Positions 50,590 to 62,532 are shown, counted from the stretch's first letter. The stretch is DNA of 64,000 nucleotides from Streptomyces sp. NBC_00223 (GCF_036199905.1 NZ_CP108109.1:1426001-1490000), one strand, 5' to 3'. Program-made: numbers and translations. The notes: generated by a model from the sequence alone, not told the origin.

Positions 50590-50661
50590 GGGGTGTCCGG
50601 GGTGTCCGGGGTGTCCGGGGTGTCCGGGGTGTCCGGGGTGTCCGGGGTGTCCGGGGTGTCC
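50590..50661. repeat. 9-bp minisatellite, eight perfect units
   Basis: GGGGTGTCC is repeated eight times without interruption in the 192-bp gap between the exonuclease start and the end of the HEPN gene. In one plus-strand frame it would read GVSGVSG, but no gene is supported there. Confidence 0.9.
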
Positions 50662-50674
50662 GGCCGGCGGACGT

Positions 50675-51916
50675 TCAGGACACCGGCCGCGAATCCGCCC
50701 AGATGCCGTCGAACTCCTCGCGGTAGACCTCGAACAGGCCGCTCTCCGCGGGCCTGTCGCTCTCCACCACCCGGCGGGAGCCGCCGCGCAGCAGGATCAC
50801 CGGCACCTCCATGCCGCGGGCCCGGCGCAGATACGTCTGGACGACCCCGAGTCCGTCGCCGCTGTCGCCGTCGACGAGGTAGCCGGTGAACCGGGGGGTC
50901 TCGTCGTAGACCTGGATCTCGAAGGCGCCCGGGTCGCGCAGCCGCGCCCGTACCCGGCGCATGTGCATGATGTTCATCTCCACCGACCGGCTCAGCTCAC
51001 CGCGGCCGAGGCCGAGTTCGCGCTCCCGGCGGCGTACCGCGCTGCTCGCGGGGTTGAGGAAGAGCAGCCGCACCCGGCAGCCGGACTCGGCCAGCCGGAC
51101 CAGCCTGCGCCCGGAGAAGTTCTGCACCAGCAGATTGAGGCCGATGCCTATGGCGTCGAGCCTGCGGGCGTCGGAGAAGAGGTCCTCGACGGGCAGTTGG
51201 CGCTGCAACCTCACCCGATCGGGGTACACGCCGATCACATCGGCGTAGCGATCGGCGACCAGTTCCTCGACGGCGTCCACCGGCAGCCGCTGCGCGACCG
51301 TACGGGACGGGCCCGAGCCGAGGAGTTCGAGCAGCTTCGCGCAGGCCCGCTCGGCCTGGTCCAGCACGGTCCTGGACAGCGCCCGGTTGCGGGAGACGAC
51401 ATGCCGGGCCACCTCCAGCTCGTCCAGGGCGAGTTCGAGGTCGCGCCGGTCGTCGAAGTAGGGCTCGAAGCAGGGCCAGTGCTGGACGACGAGTTCCCGC
51501 AGCTGGGGCAGGGTCAGAAAGCTGAGCACATTGTCGTCGGCGGGGTCGAGCAGAAAGCCCTTGCGGCGGCTGACCTCCCGTACGGCGACGGCCCGCTGCA
51601 CCCATTCGTGTCCGGCCGGGCCGGCGGCGGCGACCACCCACTCCTCGCCGTGCACGGGCCCGTAGATCGGGCGCAGTACGGCGTTGACGACCGCGCGCAG
51701 CCGCTGCTCGACAAGGTTCAGCCAGACATAGGCGCGTCCGGCCCGGGTGGCGCGGGTGCGCACCTCGGCCCATTCCTCGGCGCCCCAGTCCAGCTCCGCG
51801 CCGATCTCCAGCGGGGCCGCGAGGGTGACCGCGCCGGGCAGCCCTTCGGGCGTGGGTTCGTGCGGGTCGCGCTGCTCACCGCCACCCGGGAGCATCAGAC
51901 CTCCGGACGTCTCCAC
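50675..51916 (-). CDS. SAV2148-family HEPN-domain protein
   Basis: A 413-residue protein resembling the Streptomyces SAV2148-type HEPN family. After a ~35-residue disordered start comes an all-helical region (about residues 45-200: RATRAGRAYVWLNLVEQRLRAVVNAVLRPIYGPVHGEEW, VLSFLTLPQLRELVVQHWPCFEPYFDDRRDLELALDELEVARHVVSRN). A mixed domain follows (about 215-410: RLVRLAESGCRVRLLFLNPASSAVRRRERELG, DETPRFTGYLVDGD), recalling phospholipase-D-like sensor domains. HEPN domains are often RNases, but I do not see a clear R-x4-6-H site, so activity is open. GTG 51916 has GGGAGG 7 nt upstream. Confidence 0.72.
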   Translation of the reverse strand: METSGGLMLPGGGEQRDPHEPTPEGLPGAVTLAAPLEIGAELDWGAEEWAEVRTRATRAGRAYVWLNLVEQRLRAVVNAVLRPIYGPVHGEEWVVAAAGPAGHEWVQRAVAVREVSRRKGFLLDPADDNVLSFLTLPQLRELVVQHWPCFEPYFDDRRDLELALDELEVARHVVSRNRALSRTVLDQAERACAKLLELLGSGPSRTVAQRLPVDAVEELVADRYADVIGVYPDRVRLQRQLPVEDLFSDARRLDAIGIGLNLLVQNFSGRRLVRLAESGCRVRLLFLNPASSAVRRRERELGLGRGELSRSVEMNIMHMRRVRARLRDPGAFEIQVYDETPRFTGYLVDGDSGDGLGVVQTYLRRARGMEVPVILLRGGSRRVVESDRPAESGLFEVYREEFDGIWADSRPVS

Positions 51917-52188
51917 GTCACCGCCTCCCACCCCCGTCCACGATCAAGGAAGGGTACTGCGGTGCGGGGGGCGTCGCAGCCCTGTTGACCTTACTTGACT
52001 ACTAACGGATCAGCTCATCACCCCTGCGACAGCCGTCTGTTGTGGCTACGTCACCCAGGGGTGGGCAGATGGGAGGATGCACCATTGCTACACCTTTGAT
52101 CCATATTTGACGCAGCGTCGGCAATGAATCTGGCCGGAACACGCGGCACACGCCGCACACACCGGTCCGGAACGGGAAGAGTCACTAC

Positions 52189-54327
<2,139 letters not shown>

Positions 54328-54391
54328 CGGCGGCGCCCGTTCGGACCCCTTCCGCGCGCCCGGAGGCCCGATGCGGGGTAGAGAAGACCCC

Positions 54392-56854
54392 ATGACCGAA
54401 GACGCCTCGACGCCGCCGGGCTCGACCTACCGGGTGCAGGTGCAGCCCGCCTTCACCTTCGCCGACACGGCCGCGGCGGTGCCGTACCTGGCCGAGCTGG
54501 GCGTCACCCATCTGCATCTGTCGCCGGTGCTGGAGTCGGTCCCGGGGTCCACCCACGGGTACGACGTGGTGGACCACACCCGGGTCCGCGCGGAGCTGGG
54601 CGGCGAGGAGGGGCTGCGCGAGCTGTCCCGTACGGCCCGGGAGCACGGCCTCGGGCTGATCCTGGACTTCGTGCCGAACCACATGGCGGTGCCCTGCCCT
54701 GAGTATCTGAACGGCCCCCTGTGGGCGGTGCTGCGGGACGGCCCCTCGTCGGAGTACGCGGGCTGGTTCGACATCGACTGGACGGCGGCGGACGGGAAGG
54801 TGCTGCTGCCGGTGCTCGGCGAGCCGCTGCCCGACGCGCTGGGCGAGCTGGCGGTCGTCGACGACAAGCGGGCCGGCGGGAAGGTGCTGCGCTACTACGA
54901 GCACCGGTTCCCGCTGCGGGCGGGCACCGAGGAGCTGCCGCTGCCGGAGCTGCTGGCGGCGCAGTGGTACCGGCCGGCCTACTGGCGGCAGGCGCGCACC
55001 GAGCTGAACTACCGCCGCTTCTTCACCATCTCCGAGCTGATCGCGGTCCGGGTGGAGCGGCCCGAGGTCTTCGAGGCCACCCACGCCACGGTGCTGCGGC
55101 TGCTGCGCGAGGGCGTCGCGGACGGTCTGCGGATCGACCACCCGGACGGCCTCGCGGACCCGGCGGGCTATCTGCGGCGGCTGGCGGAGGCGAGCGGCGG
55201 GCGCTGGACGGTGGTGGAGAAGATCCTCCAGCGCGACGAGCCGCTGCCGGCGGACTGGGCGTGCGCGGGGACCACCGGGTACGACTCGCTGGACCGGATC
55301 GACGGCCTGTTCACCGACCCGGCCGGGGCCGCGGAGCTGGCCGACTTCTACCGGGAGTTCACCGGTGTTCCCGACGACCGCGGCGGCCGGTGGGCGCCGA
55401 CCGTCCGGCGGGCGGCGTACCGCGTGGTCACCCACGACCTGGCCGCGGAGGTCTCCCGGCTGGCCCGCGGCGCCCGCCGGGTAAGGGCCGCCCTCCCGGA
55501 GGACACTCCTTACGAGCCCGATTCCGCCGTGCGCGCGGACCTCCTGGAGGACGCGATCCGCGAACTCCTGGTCCGCGTCCCGGTCTACCGCCCCTATGTA
55601 CGCCCGGGCGCCCCGGCCACGGCCACCGACACCGCGCTGCTGTCCCAGGCCGCCGAGGAGGCCGGCCGCGCGTGCCCGCCGGAGCTGGGCCCGGTCCTGG
55701 ACTTCGTACGGGACCTGGCGCTCGGCCGGGCGGCCGGGCAGGACGCGGCCGACTTCGCCGTACGGTTCGCGCAGGTCGCCTCCGCGCTGCACGCCAAGTC
55801 CGTCGAGGACATGTCCTTCTACCGCTACGGCCCCCTGCTGTCGCTGTGCGAGGTCGGCCGCGACCCGGCGTGTCCGGCGACCACGCCGGAGGAGTTCCAC
55901 GCGCACTGCGCCCGCGTCCTGGGCGAGCGGCCGTCCACCGGCACGGTGCTGTCCACCCACGACACCAAGCACAGCGCCGACCTGCGGCTGCGGCTGGCCG
56001 TGCTCTCCGAGATGCCGGACGCCTGGCGGGAGTGGATGGGCGCCCGCCCGGAGCGCGCCGAACGCCTCGGCGCCCCGCCCGCGCCCGACAAGCACACCGC
56101 GTACACCGTCTTCCAGACCGCCGTCGGCCTCGGCTTCTGCCACCCCGACCGGCTGATACCGGCCACTCTCAAGGCGGTCCGCGAGGCCGGCCTGCACACG
56201 ACCTGGACCGAACAGGACGAGGCGTACGAGGAGGCGGTGGCCGACTTCGCGGACGAGGGGCCCTGCGGGGCGCAGGTCCACGACATCGACGAGTTCTCCG
56301 CGCGGCTGGAGCCGTACGCCGCGGTGAACACGCTGGGCGCGGCGCTGCTGCACCTGACGATGCCGGGCGTGCCGGACGTCTACCAGGGCACGGAGTTCCC
56401 GGTGCGGACCCTGGTCGACCCGGACAACCGCGGCACGATGAACGCGCCGGAGCCCGGTACGGTCCGCTTCGGCGTCGGGCGGACACTGCGCGGCCTGCTG
56501 GGCGGCGTCCCGCCGGCCGACCTCGACGAGGCGAAGCTCCGGGTCACCGCGGTGGCGCTGCGGCTGCGGCGTGCCCACCCCGAGTGGTACGGGCCCAACG
56601 GCCGTTACGAGCCACTGCCCGCTTCGGGGCCTGCCGCCGAACACTGTGTCGCCTTCCTCCGCGGGGGCGGGGCCCTCACCGTCGTCACCCGGCTCTCCCG
56701 GCGCCTGGAGGAAGCGGGAGGCTGGCGCGAGACGTCGCTGACGCTGCCGCCCGGCCACTGGGTCGACTCGCTCGGCGCCAACGTCCACTCAGGCCGCGTC
56801 CCACTGTCGGTCCTCCTGGCGTCCTCCCCGGTCGCCCTCCTGACCCCCCGCTGA
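54392..56854 (+). CDS. treY: maltooligosyl trehalose synthase
   Basis: An 820-residue GH13 isomerase turning the reducing-end glucose of maltodextrins into a trehalose unit. The start of the fold is STYRVQVQPAFTFADTAAAVPYLAELGVTHLHLSPV. Then come ILDFVPNHMAV, the nucleophile region LRIDHPDGLADP (about residue 250), the acid Glu in WTVVEKIL (about 280), STHDTKHSADLRLRL with the third Asp (about 530) and VPDVYQGTEF. ATG 54392 is used because the protein then begins like its family; an in-frame ATG lies 7 codons upstream. The partner hydrolase treZ is not next to it. Confidence 0.93.
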   Translation: MTEDASTPPGSTYRVQVQPAFTFADTAAAVPYLAELGVTHLHLSPVLESVPGSTHGYDVVDHTRVRAELGGEEGLRELSRTAREHGLGLILDFVPNHMAVPCPEYLNGPLWAVLRDGPSSEYAGWFDIDWTAADGKVLLPVLGEPLPDALGELAVVDDKRAGGKVLRYYEHRFPLRAGTEELPLPELLAAQWYRPAYWRQARTELNYRRFFTISELIAVRVERPEVFEATHATVLRLLREGVADGLRIDHPDGLADPAGYLRRLAEASGGRWTVVEKILQRDEPLPADWACAGTTGYDSLDRIDGLFTDPAGAAELADFYREFTGVPDDRGGRWAPTVRRAAYRVVTHDLAAEVSRLARGARRVRAALPEDTPYEPDSAVRADLLEDAIRELLVRVPVYRPYVRPGAPATATDTALLSQAAEEAGRACPPELGPVLDFVRDLALGRAAGQDAADFAVRFAQVASALHAKSVEDMSFYRYGPLLSLCEVGRDPACPATTPEEFHAHCARVLGERPSTGTVLSTHDTKHSADLRLRLAVLSEMPDAWREWMGARPERAERLGAPPAPDKHTAYTVFQTAVGLGFCHPDRLIPATLKAVREAGLHTTWTEQDEAYEEAVADFADEGPCGAQVHDIDEFSARLEPYAAVNTLGAALLHLTMPGVPDVYQGTEFPVRTLVDPDNRGTMNAPEPGTVRFGVGRTLRGLLGGVPPADLDEAKLRVTAVALRLRRAHPEWYGPNGRYEPLPASGPAAEHCVAFLRGGGALTVVTRLSRRLEEAGGWRETSLTLPPGHWVDSLGANVHSGRVPLSVLLASSPVALLTPR

Positions 56855-57294
56855 CCCCCTGCGGCGCGCGCCCACGTCCACCTACCCCGACGCCCCCCAC
56901 AACGTCCACGCCCGTGATGGGGGTGTTTCCCACCCGCACCACCCGTGCACCATCGACTCCGTCTGCGTGCCTTCTTGTGGGGCCGCCCCACCACCGGCGT
57001 CTGCGGACCCGTAGACGGTCACCCAGCCGGACCCTGTCTTTCCCCCACCACCCCGCGACCGTTCGCCGCCAACCGGTCGGAGGGGACGGGGAGGAGGTGT
57101 CCCCGCAGAACTGCGAACGCAACACCGGCGGTGAAGCCGAAAACGAAACGGAAACGTTCGCAGTTCGTGGGGGCACCTCCCAGCGGTAGCTGGGGGAGAG
57201 TCACCTCCGGACTGGCCCCGGAACCGCCCACGGGTTGCACCCGCAGACGAAGACGCACCCGCACGGGCGAGCGAAGCGAGATGGGGGTACCCCC
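56855..57294. other. 440-bp gap after treY holding repeat elements but no gene
   Basis: Nothing in this stretch reads as a gene. It contains a 12-bp perfect inverted repeat with imperfect extensions (57096-57177), a REP-like stem CTCCCAGC-GGTA-GCTGGGGGAG (57177-57198), and the palindrome GGGGGTACCCCC (57283-57294) against which the insertion sequence sits. The 240 bp right after treY show no structure I can name. Confidence 0.6.
57096..57177. repeat. ~82-bp inverted-repeat element
   Basis: GAACTGCGAACG (57108-57119) and CGTTCGCAGTTC (57155-57166) are exact inverted copies. Outside them GGTGTCCCCGCA and GTGGGGGCACC extend the match imperfectly to about 23 bp. The 35-bp centre (GGTGAAGCCGAAAACGAAAC) is A-rich for this genome. 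It could be a very small MITE or a hairpin regulatory element. Confidence 0.5.
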
Positions 57295-58808
57295 AATGCC
57301 GTCAAGTTTGGCGTTTGGGCTGGTGGGGGTGGGAGTTTGGGCTGTTGTGGTTGATGGTTGCGGTGATGTGGGCGGTGCCGGTGGGGACGGTCTGGCGTTT
57401 CTTGCCGTTGCCGATCTTGCCGGCGGCGTATTTGGACAGGGATCGTTTGACGAGGCGGTTGTATATCCGCAGGCGGCGTGGGGGTAGTGGGTGGTCGCGG
57501 AGGTAGGTGCCGACCGCGCCGAGCAGTCGGGCGTCTGGGGGACCGTCGATCTCGGTGGCGGTGGTGATGCCGTTGACGGTTTCACGCAGGGCCAGGGCGA
57601 AGCCCATCGCGGTGCAGGGCAGCCCTGCGGCGGTCCCGGCGCGGGCCATGACCAGGCGCAGGAGCTGGTAGCTGATCAGCAGGGCATGGATCTCCTGGGC
57701 CAGGCCGGCTGGGGTAGTGCAGTGCAGGACCCGGCCGCCGAGCATCGTGGACTTGACCGAGCAGAACGTCTCCTCGACTTCCCACCGGTCGTGGTAACAG
57801 GCGGCGATCGCGTCGGCGGGATGGGTGCGCCAGTTGAGCAGGCTGGTGGCCAGCAGCCATGTGCTGGTGCGGGTGCCCTGGTCGGTGGTGACCTGGACGG
57901 TGACGGCGATCGCGCGGACTTCGCGGCCGGCCCGCAGCGTCAGCCATGAGCCGTCGGGGTAGCGCTGAAGGGCCGGCAGGCGGGCGGTGCGGGGCAGCCG
58001 CACCGTGAAGTCGGCCCCGGTGGCGACCAGATCCGACAGGAACCCGGCCGCGTCGAACCCCGCGTCGAGCAGGACCAGCATTCCCGTGTGCAGGCTGCGC
58101 AGCAGCCGCCGGGCCGGAACGAACTCCCGGCCTGAGACCGGGCCGAAGACCGCATCGGCCAGGGTGCGGGTGGAGCAGTAGACCAAGGCGATCACCTGCA
58201 CCAGCGGATAGCCCGCCGTGCCGTAGCGGTGCTTGTGCTTGCCCAGCCAGGCCCGGGTGGCCGCACTGTCCGGGACGGCCAGGACCGTGCCGTCGACCGC
58301 GCAGACCTCAAGGCCCCGCCACGGCTGCGGCACCGCGGCCGGGTGACGGCACAACTCGCGCAACAGCAACTGCAGCGGACGCGACCCCAGCCGCACCCGC
58401 GCCGCGTGCAGGCCCTGCCGGGTCGGGTCCGGCAACCCCGCGCCACCGAGCGCGGCACCCGCCATCCGGTACACCGCCCCCAGGGACACCGACCCGCACA
58501 ACCCCTGCGCGACCAGCAGATAGACCACCACCCGGGCCGGCAGATCACGCACCCGCCGCTGCACCCGGCCCGTCCGCGCCAAAACCTCATCGACCACGGA
58601 GAACGGCAGCAGCCACGTCAACGGCCCCAGATGCCCCGGCGCGAAACACCCGGCACCTGCGGCCACCGAACGAGTAATGACAGACTCAGACACAGCAGGG
58701 CCCCTCCACGGATCCGGACTCGACACCCATATCCGTAGCGGGGCCCTGCCCCCGCTGTCCCACAAACACCCCAACCCCAACAACCCAACCCCCAAACTTG
58801 ACGGCATT
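57295..58808 (-). mobile_element. complete IS4-family insertion sequence
   Basis: A 1514-bp element bounded by AATGCCGTCAAGTTTGG (57295-57311) and its exact reverse complement (58792-58808); weaker similarity continues to about 34 bp. The sequence is flanked by GGGGGTACCCCC (57283-57294) and GGGGGCACCCCC (58809-58820), 12-bp direct repeats differing at one base, the length expected for IS4-family target duplications. It contains one intact transposase gene. Confidence 0.8.
57302..58693 (-). CDS. IS4-family transposase
   Basis: A 463-residue DDE transposase. An IS4 N-terminal domain (SVITRSVAAGAGCFAPGHLGPLTWLLPFSVVDEVLARTGR, residues 3-42) precedes the catalytic core: first Asp in VCAVDGTVLAVPDS (about 152), second in MLVLLDAGFDAAGF (about 232), and Glu in the family signature Y-x2-R-x3-E-x6-K (YHDRWEVEETFCSVK, about 337-351), which is intact. 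GTG 58693 has GGAGGGG 6-7 nt upstream. The TGA lies inside the left terminal repeat. The element looks active. Confidence 0.88.
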   Translation of the reverse strand: MSESVITRSVAAGAGCFAPGHLGPLTWLLPFSVVDEVLARTGRVQRRVRDLPARVVVYLLVAQGLCGSVSLGAVYRMAGAALGGAGLPDPTRQGLHAARVRLGSRPLQLLLRELCRHPAAVPQPWRGLEVCAVDGTVLAVPDSAATRAWLGKHKHRYGTAGYPLVQVIALVYCSTRTLADAVFGPVSGREFVPARRLLRSLHTGMLVLLDAGFDAAGFLSDLVATGADFTVRLPRTARLPALQRYPDGSWLTLRAGREVRAIAVTVQVTTDQGTRTSTWLLATSLLNWRTHPADAIAACYHDRWEVEETFCSVKSTMLGGRVLHCTTPAGLAQEIHALLISYQLLRLVMARAGTAAGLPCTAMGFALALRETVNGITTATEIDGPPDARLLGAVGTYLRDHPLPPRRLRIYNRLVKRSLSKYAAGKIGNGKKRQTVPTGTAHITATINHNSPNSHPHQPKRQT

Positions 58809-58812
58809 GGGG

Positions 58813-58934
58813 GCACCCCCGGGCGAAGCCTGGGGGCGGAACTGCGCGACCAGCCACAACGGCGGCCCACCGCACCCACCGGACGCAAGGGCCACCCCGC
58901 AGGGGCGCTGGGAGCACCCCCGGGCGAAGCCTGG
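58813..58934. repeat. REP-like sequence in two identical copies
   Basis: GCACCCCCGGGCGAAGCCTG (followed by G) occurs at 58813-58833 and 58914-58934, 101 bp apart, in the gap between the insertion sequence and ctaB. The first copy overlaps the right flank of the insertion sequence. Confidence 0.7.
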
Positions 58935-59001
58935 CGGGCGGGGCCCCCCGCAAGTGTGGGGACCCGCAAGTATGGGGGGCGAAGGCCGCAGCGGCAGGCG
59001 T

Positions 59002-59946
59002 TCAGTGGAGGAAGGGGTCGATCGCCACCGCGACGAACAGCAGCGTGGCGTACGTGATCGACCAGTGGAAGAGCCGCATCTCCTTGAGCTTCGCCCCCGT
59101 GACCCCCGCCTTCGCCCGCGCGTGCAACCCGTGGGCCTCCTTGAGCCAGAACGCGCCGAGCACCGCGGCCACCACCGGGTAGAACCACGAGGTCACCCCG
59201 AGCGGCCACCACAGCGCCATCGACGTCAGCACCATGACCCAGCTGTAGAGGACGATCTGCCGGGCCACCACCTGATTGCCGGCCACGACCGGCAGCATCG
59301 GCACGCCGACCCGCGCGTAGTCGTCCTTGACCTTCATCGACAGCGGCCAGTAGTGCGGCGGCGTCCAGAAGAAGAGGACGAGGAAGAGCACGAACGGCGC
59401 CCACGCCAGCTCGTTGCGCACCGCGGACCAGCCGATGAAGACCTGGAGGCACCCGGCCACCCCGCCCCACACGATGTTCTGCGCGGTACGCCGCTTCAGC
59501 CCCAGCGTGTAGACGAAGACGTAGTAGAGGATGGCCGTCAGGGACAGCGCCGCCGACAGCGGATTGACCAGCAGCGCGAACCAGACGGTCGAGACCACCG
59601 AGAGCGTGACGCCGAAGACCAGGCCCTCGCGCGGCGAGACCAGCCCGGTGACCAGCGGACGCTGCTCCGTGCGGTGCATCAGCGCGTCGATGTCCCGGTC
59701 GATGTACATGTTGAGCGCGTTCGCGCCGCCTGCGGACAGATAGCCGCCGGTGACCGTCGCCAGCACCAGCCAGAGGTCGGGAACGCCGCCCTGCGCCAGG
59801 AACATCACCGGAACCGTCGTGATGAGCAGCAGTTCGATGATGCGTGGTTTGGTCAGCGCCACGAACCCCATGACACGGGCCCCGAACGGCCGGTGACCTG
59901 AGCCTGTCCCGAGGACCCCTGCGGGTCGGGCTTCGACGGCCGTCAC
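59002..59946 (-). CDS. ctaB: protoheme IX farnesyltransferase (heme O synthase)
   Basis: A 314-residue UbiA-family prenyltransferase with about nine membrane helices that attaches farnesyl to heme B for cytochrome oxidase. The first Asp-rich motif is [26 protein letters not shown] (about residues 75-100), and the second loop holds [17 protein letters not shown] (about 205-220). [24 protein letters not shown] is typical of CtaB. GTG 59946 (TAVEARPAG) matches the family start; the frame is open far upstream but reads as noncoding. It diverges from tkt. Confidence 0.93.
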   Translation of the reverse strand: MTAVEARPAGVLGTGSGHRPFGARVMGFVALTKPRIIELLLITTVPVMFLAQGGVPDLWLVLATVTGGYLSAGGANALNMYIDRDIDALMHRTEQRPLVTGLVSPREGLVFGVTLSVVSTVWFALLVNPLSAALSLTAILYYVFVYTLGLKRRTAQNIVWGGVAGCLQVFIGWSAVRNELAWAPFVLFLVLFFWTPPHYWPLSMKVKDDYARVGVPMLPVVAGNQVVARQIVLYSWVMVLTSMALWWPLGVTSWFYPVVAAVLGAFWLKEAHGLHARAKAGVTGAKLKEMRLFHWSITYATLLFVAVAIDPFLH

Positions 59947-60410
59947 GAACACCCCAAGAGAGATGAGTTCTGCAAGCACCGGCCGCCTGCTGAACAGCGG
60001 GGCCCAGTGAGGCTTGCGCGTACCACGCCACTCTAGACGGACGGAATACCCGGCTTGCGCGGGGGGTGGACCGTGTTGGCCCACGGCCCGGCGACCCCCG
60101 CCCCACCACCCGGACGACCCGCGTCCGTCGCCCGCGCCACCCGCACCCGCCACCCGGGCCACCCGCGCCCACCGCCCCGGCGACCCGCGTCCGCCGCCCG
60201 GACCGGGCCCGCCCCCTCACCCGCGCGCCCCGCGCGCCCTCACCGGTGCGCCACGCGCCCCACGCCGTTGACCGATTTCGAGAGGCGTACCCGCCCTCAC
60301 CGGGGCAGGATCGAAAAGGTGAGCGCCCCTGCGGCGGGTAGGCTCGACCACGTCGGATAGGCACCAGTCACCGGCGCTTTTCAACATGTGGAGAGGAGCC
60401 CTGACCCAGG
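59947..60410. promoter_or_regulatory. 464-bp divergent promoter region between ctaB and tkt
   Basis: No gene is seen. A C-rich tract (60100-60260) is made of CCACCCG and CGACCCGCGTCCG-type repeats; CGACCCGCGTCCG occurs near 60115 and 60179. TAGGCT (60339-60344) is a possible -10 for tkt; no convincing -35 accompanies it. Confidence 0.4.
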
Positions 60411-62498
60411 GTGAGCAAGCAGCCGACCACCACAGACCTTGAGTGGACCGATCTGGACAAGCGGGCCGTGGACACCGCCCGCGTCCTGGCCATGGATTCC
60501 GTGCAGAAGGTCGGCAACGGCCATCCCGGCACGGCGATGAGCCTGGCCCCGGCCGCCTACCTGCTGTTCCAGAAAGTCATGCGGCACGACCCCGCGAACG
60601 CCGACTGGACCGGCCGCGACCGTTTCGTGCTGTCGGCCGGGCACACCAGCCTGACCCTCTACACCCAGCTGTTCCTCGCGGGTTACGGCCTGGAGCTGAG
60701 CGACCTGGAGGCGTTCCGCACCTGGGGCTCGAAGACTCCCGGCCACCCGGAGTACGGTCACACGACCGGTGTCGAGACCACCACGGGACCGCTCGGCCAG
60801 GGCATCGCCAACGCGGTCGGCATGGCGATGGCCGCCCGTTACGAGCGCGGACTCTTCGACCCGGACGCGGCGCCGGGCACCTCCCCGTTCGACCACACCA
60901 TCTGGGTGATCGCCGGTGACGGCTGCCTCCAGGAGGGCATCTCCGCCGAGGCGTCCTCGCTGGCCGGGCACCAGAAGCTCGGCAACCTGGTCCTGCTGTG
61001 GGACGACAACCACATCTCCATCGAGGGCGACACCGAGACCGCGGTCTCCGAGGACACCCTCAAGCGTTACGAGGCGTACGGCTGGCACGTGCAGCGCGTC
61101 GAGCAGCAGGCCGACGGCGACCTCGACCCGCACGCCCTGTACGCGGCGCTGCGGGCCGCGCAGGCCGAGACCGAGCGCCCGTCCTTCATCGCGGCCCGCT
61201 CGATCATCGCCTGGCCGGCCCCGCACGCGCAGAACACCGAGGCCGCGCACGGCTCGGCGCTCGGCGTGGACGAGGTCGCCGCCACCAAGCGGGTGCTCGG
61301 CTTCGACCCGGAGAAGTCCTTCCAGGTGTCCGACGAGGTGCTGGCGCACACCCGCGCGGTGGGCGAGCGCGGGCGCGAGGCGCGGGTGGAGTGGGAGAAG
61401 TCCTTCGCCGCGTGGCGCACGTCCAGCCCCGAGCGGGCCGCGACCTTCGACCGGATCGAGGCCGCCGAGCTGCCCGAGGGCTGGGAGCAGCACGTACCGT
61501 CCTTCGAGCCGGGCACCTCGATCGCCACCCGGGCCGCGTCGGGCAAGTTCCTCGAAGCGGTGGGCGCGGTCGTGCCCGAGCTGTGGGGCGGCTCGGCGGA
61601 CCTGGCCGGGTCCAACAACACCACGATCGACAAGAACTCCTCCTTCCTCCCGGACGGCAACCCGCTGCCGGAGGCCAGGCGTTACGGCCGGACCGTGCAC
61701 TTCGGCATCCGCGAGCACTCGATGGCCGCGGAGCTGAACGGCATCACGCTGCACGGCAACACCCGTGCGTACGGCGGCACTTTCCTGGTCTTCTCCGACT
61801 ACATGCGCAACGCGGTACGGCTGTCCGCGCTGATGCACCTGCCGGTGACGTACGTGTGGACGCACGACTCGATCGGCCTGGGTGAGGACGGTCCGACCCA
61901 CCAGCCGGTCGAGCACCTGGCGTCGCTGCGGGCGATCCCGGGGCTGAACGTGGTGCGCCCGGCCGACGCCAACGAGACCGCCGTCGCGTGGCAGGAGATC
62001 CAGCGCCGCTGGACCAAGGAGTTCGGCAAGGGCGCCCCGCACGGTCTGGCGCTCAGCCGGCAGGGTGTGCCGACGTACGCGCGCAACGAGGACGCGGCCC
62101 GCGGCGGCTATGTCCTGGCCGAGGCCGAGGGCGGTCCGGCCCAGGTGATCCTGATCGGCACCGGCTCCGAGGTGCAGCTGGCCGTCGGCGCGCGCGAGCA
62201 GCTGCAGGCCGCAGGCGTGCCGACCCGCGTGGTGTCGATGCCGTGCGTGGAGTGGTTCGAGCAGCAGGACCAGGAGTACCGGGAGAGCGTGCTGACCCCC
62301 TCGGTCAAGGCGCGGGTGTCCGTCGAGGCCGGTATCGGCCTGACCTGGCACCGCTATGTCGGGGACGCCGGACGCATCGTCAGCCTGGAGCACTTCGGTG
62401 CCTCGGCGGACGCCAAGGTGCTCTTCCGTGAGTTCGGGTTCACCGCGGAAGCGGTGGCCGCCGCGGCGCGGGAATCTCTCGCCGCCGCAGACCGCTGA
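60411..62498 (+). CDS. tkt: transketolase
   Basis: A 695-residue TPP enzyme exchanging two-carbon units in the pentose phosphate pathway. The N-terminal domain has [26 protein letters not shown] (about residues 24-50) and the TPP/metal site [20 protein letters not shown]...[11 protein letters not shown] (about 165-205). The pyrimidine domain has [20 protein letters not shown] (about 430) and [34 protein letters not shown] 60411 ([11 protein letters not shown]) agrees with the family start. First gene of a tkt-tal-zwf operon. Confidence 0.96.
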   Translation: MSKQPTTTDLEWTDLDKRAVDTARVLAMDSVQKVGNGHPGTAMSLAPAAYLLFQKVMRHDPANADWTGRDRFVLSAGHTSLTLYTQLFLAGYGLELSDLEAFRTWGSKTPGHPEYGHTTGVETTTGPLGQGIANAVGMAMAARYERGLFDPDAAPGTSPFDHTIWVIAGDGCLQEGISAEASSLAGHQKLGNLVLLWDDNHISIEGDTETAVSEDTLKRYEAYGWHVQRVEQQADGDLDPHALYAALRAAQAETERPSFIAARSIIAWPAPHAQNTEAAHGSALGVDEVAATKRVLGFDPEKSFQVSDEVLAHTRAVGERGREARVEWEKSFAAWRTSSPERAATFDRIEAAELPEGWEQHVPSFEPGTSIATRAASGKFLEAVGAVVPELWGGSADLAGSNNTTIDKNSSFLPDGNPLPEARRYGRTVHFGIREHSMAAELNGITLHGNTRAYGGTFLVFSDYMRNAVRLSALMHLPVTYVWTHDSIGLGEDGPTHQPVEHLASLRAIPGLNVVRPADANETAVAWQEIQRRWTKEFGKGAPHGLALSRQGVPTYARNEDAARGGYVLAEAEGGPAQVILIGTGSEVQLAVGAREQLQAAGVPTRVVSMPCVEWFEQQDQEYRESVLTPSVKARVSVEAGIGLTWHRYVGDAGRIVSLEHFGASADAKVLFREFGFTAEAVAAAARESLAAADR

Positions 62499-62532
62499 CG
62501 CAGACACACGACAATCAGGAGATGCAATTCCC

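Noticed and set aside
50580-50665. CRISPR array
   Set aside because: The repeats are contiguous 9-mers with no spacers and no cas genes nearby.
50476-50889. Plus-strand frame containing GVSGVSGVSG repeats
   Set aside because: It is the translation of the 9-bp minisatellite, followed by antisense of the HEPN gene; no start signal.
52000-52188. Defined promoter before glgX
   Set aside because: The stretch is AT-richer and contains TTGACC, TTGACT and CATATT, but no pair has acceptable spacing, so no site is called.
58694-60364. Upstream extension of the transposase frame through ctaB
   Set aside because: The frame stays open, but the transposase has a GTG with a good ribosome site at 58693, and the extension is antisense-frame sequence of ctaB and its promoter.
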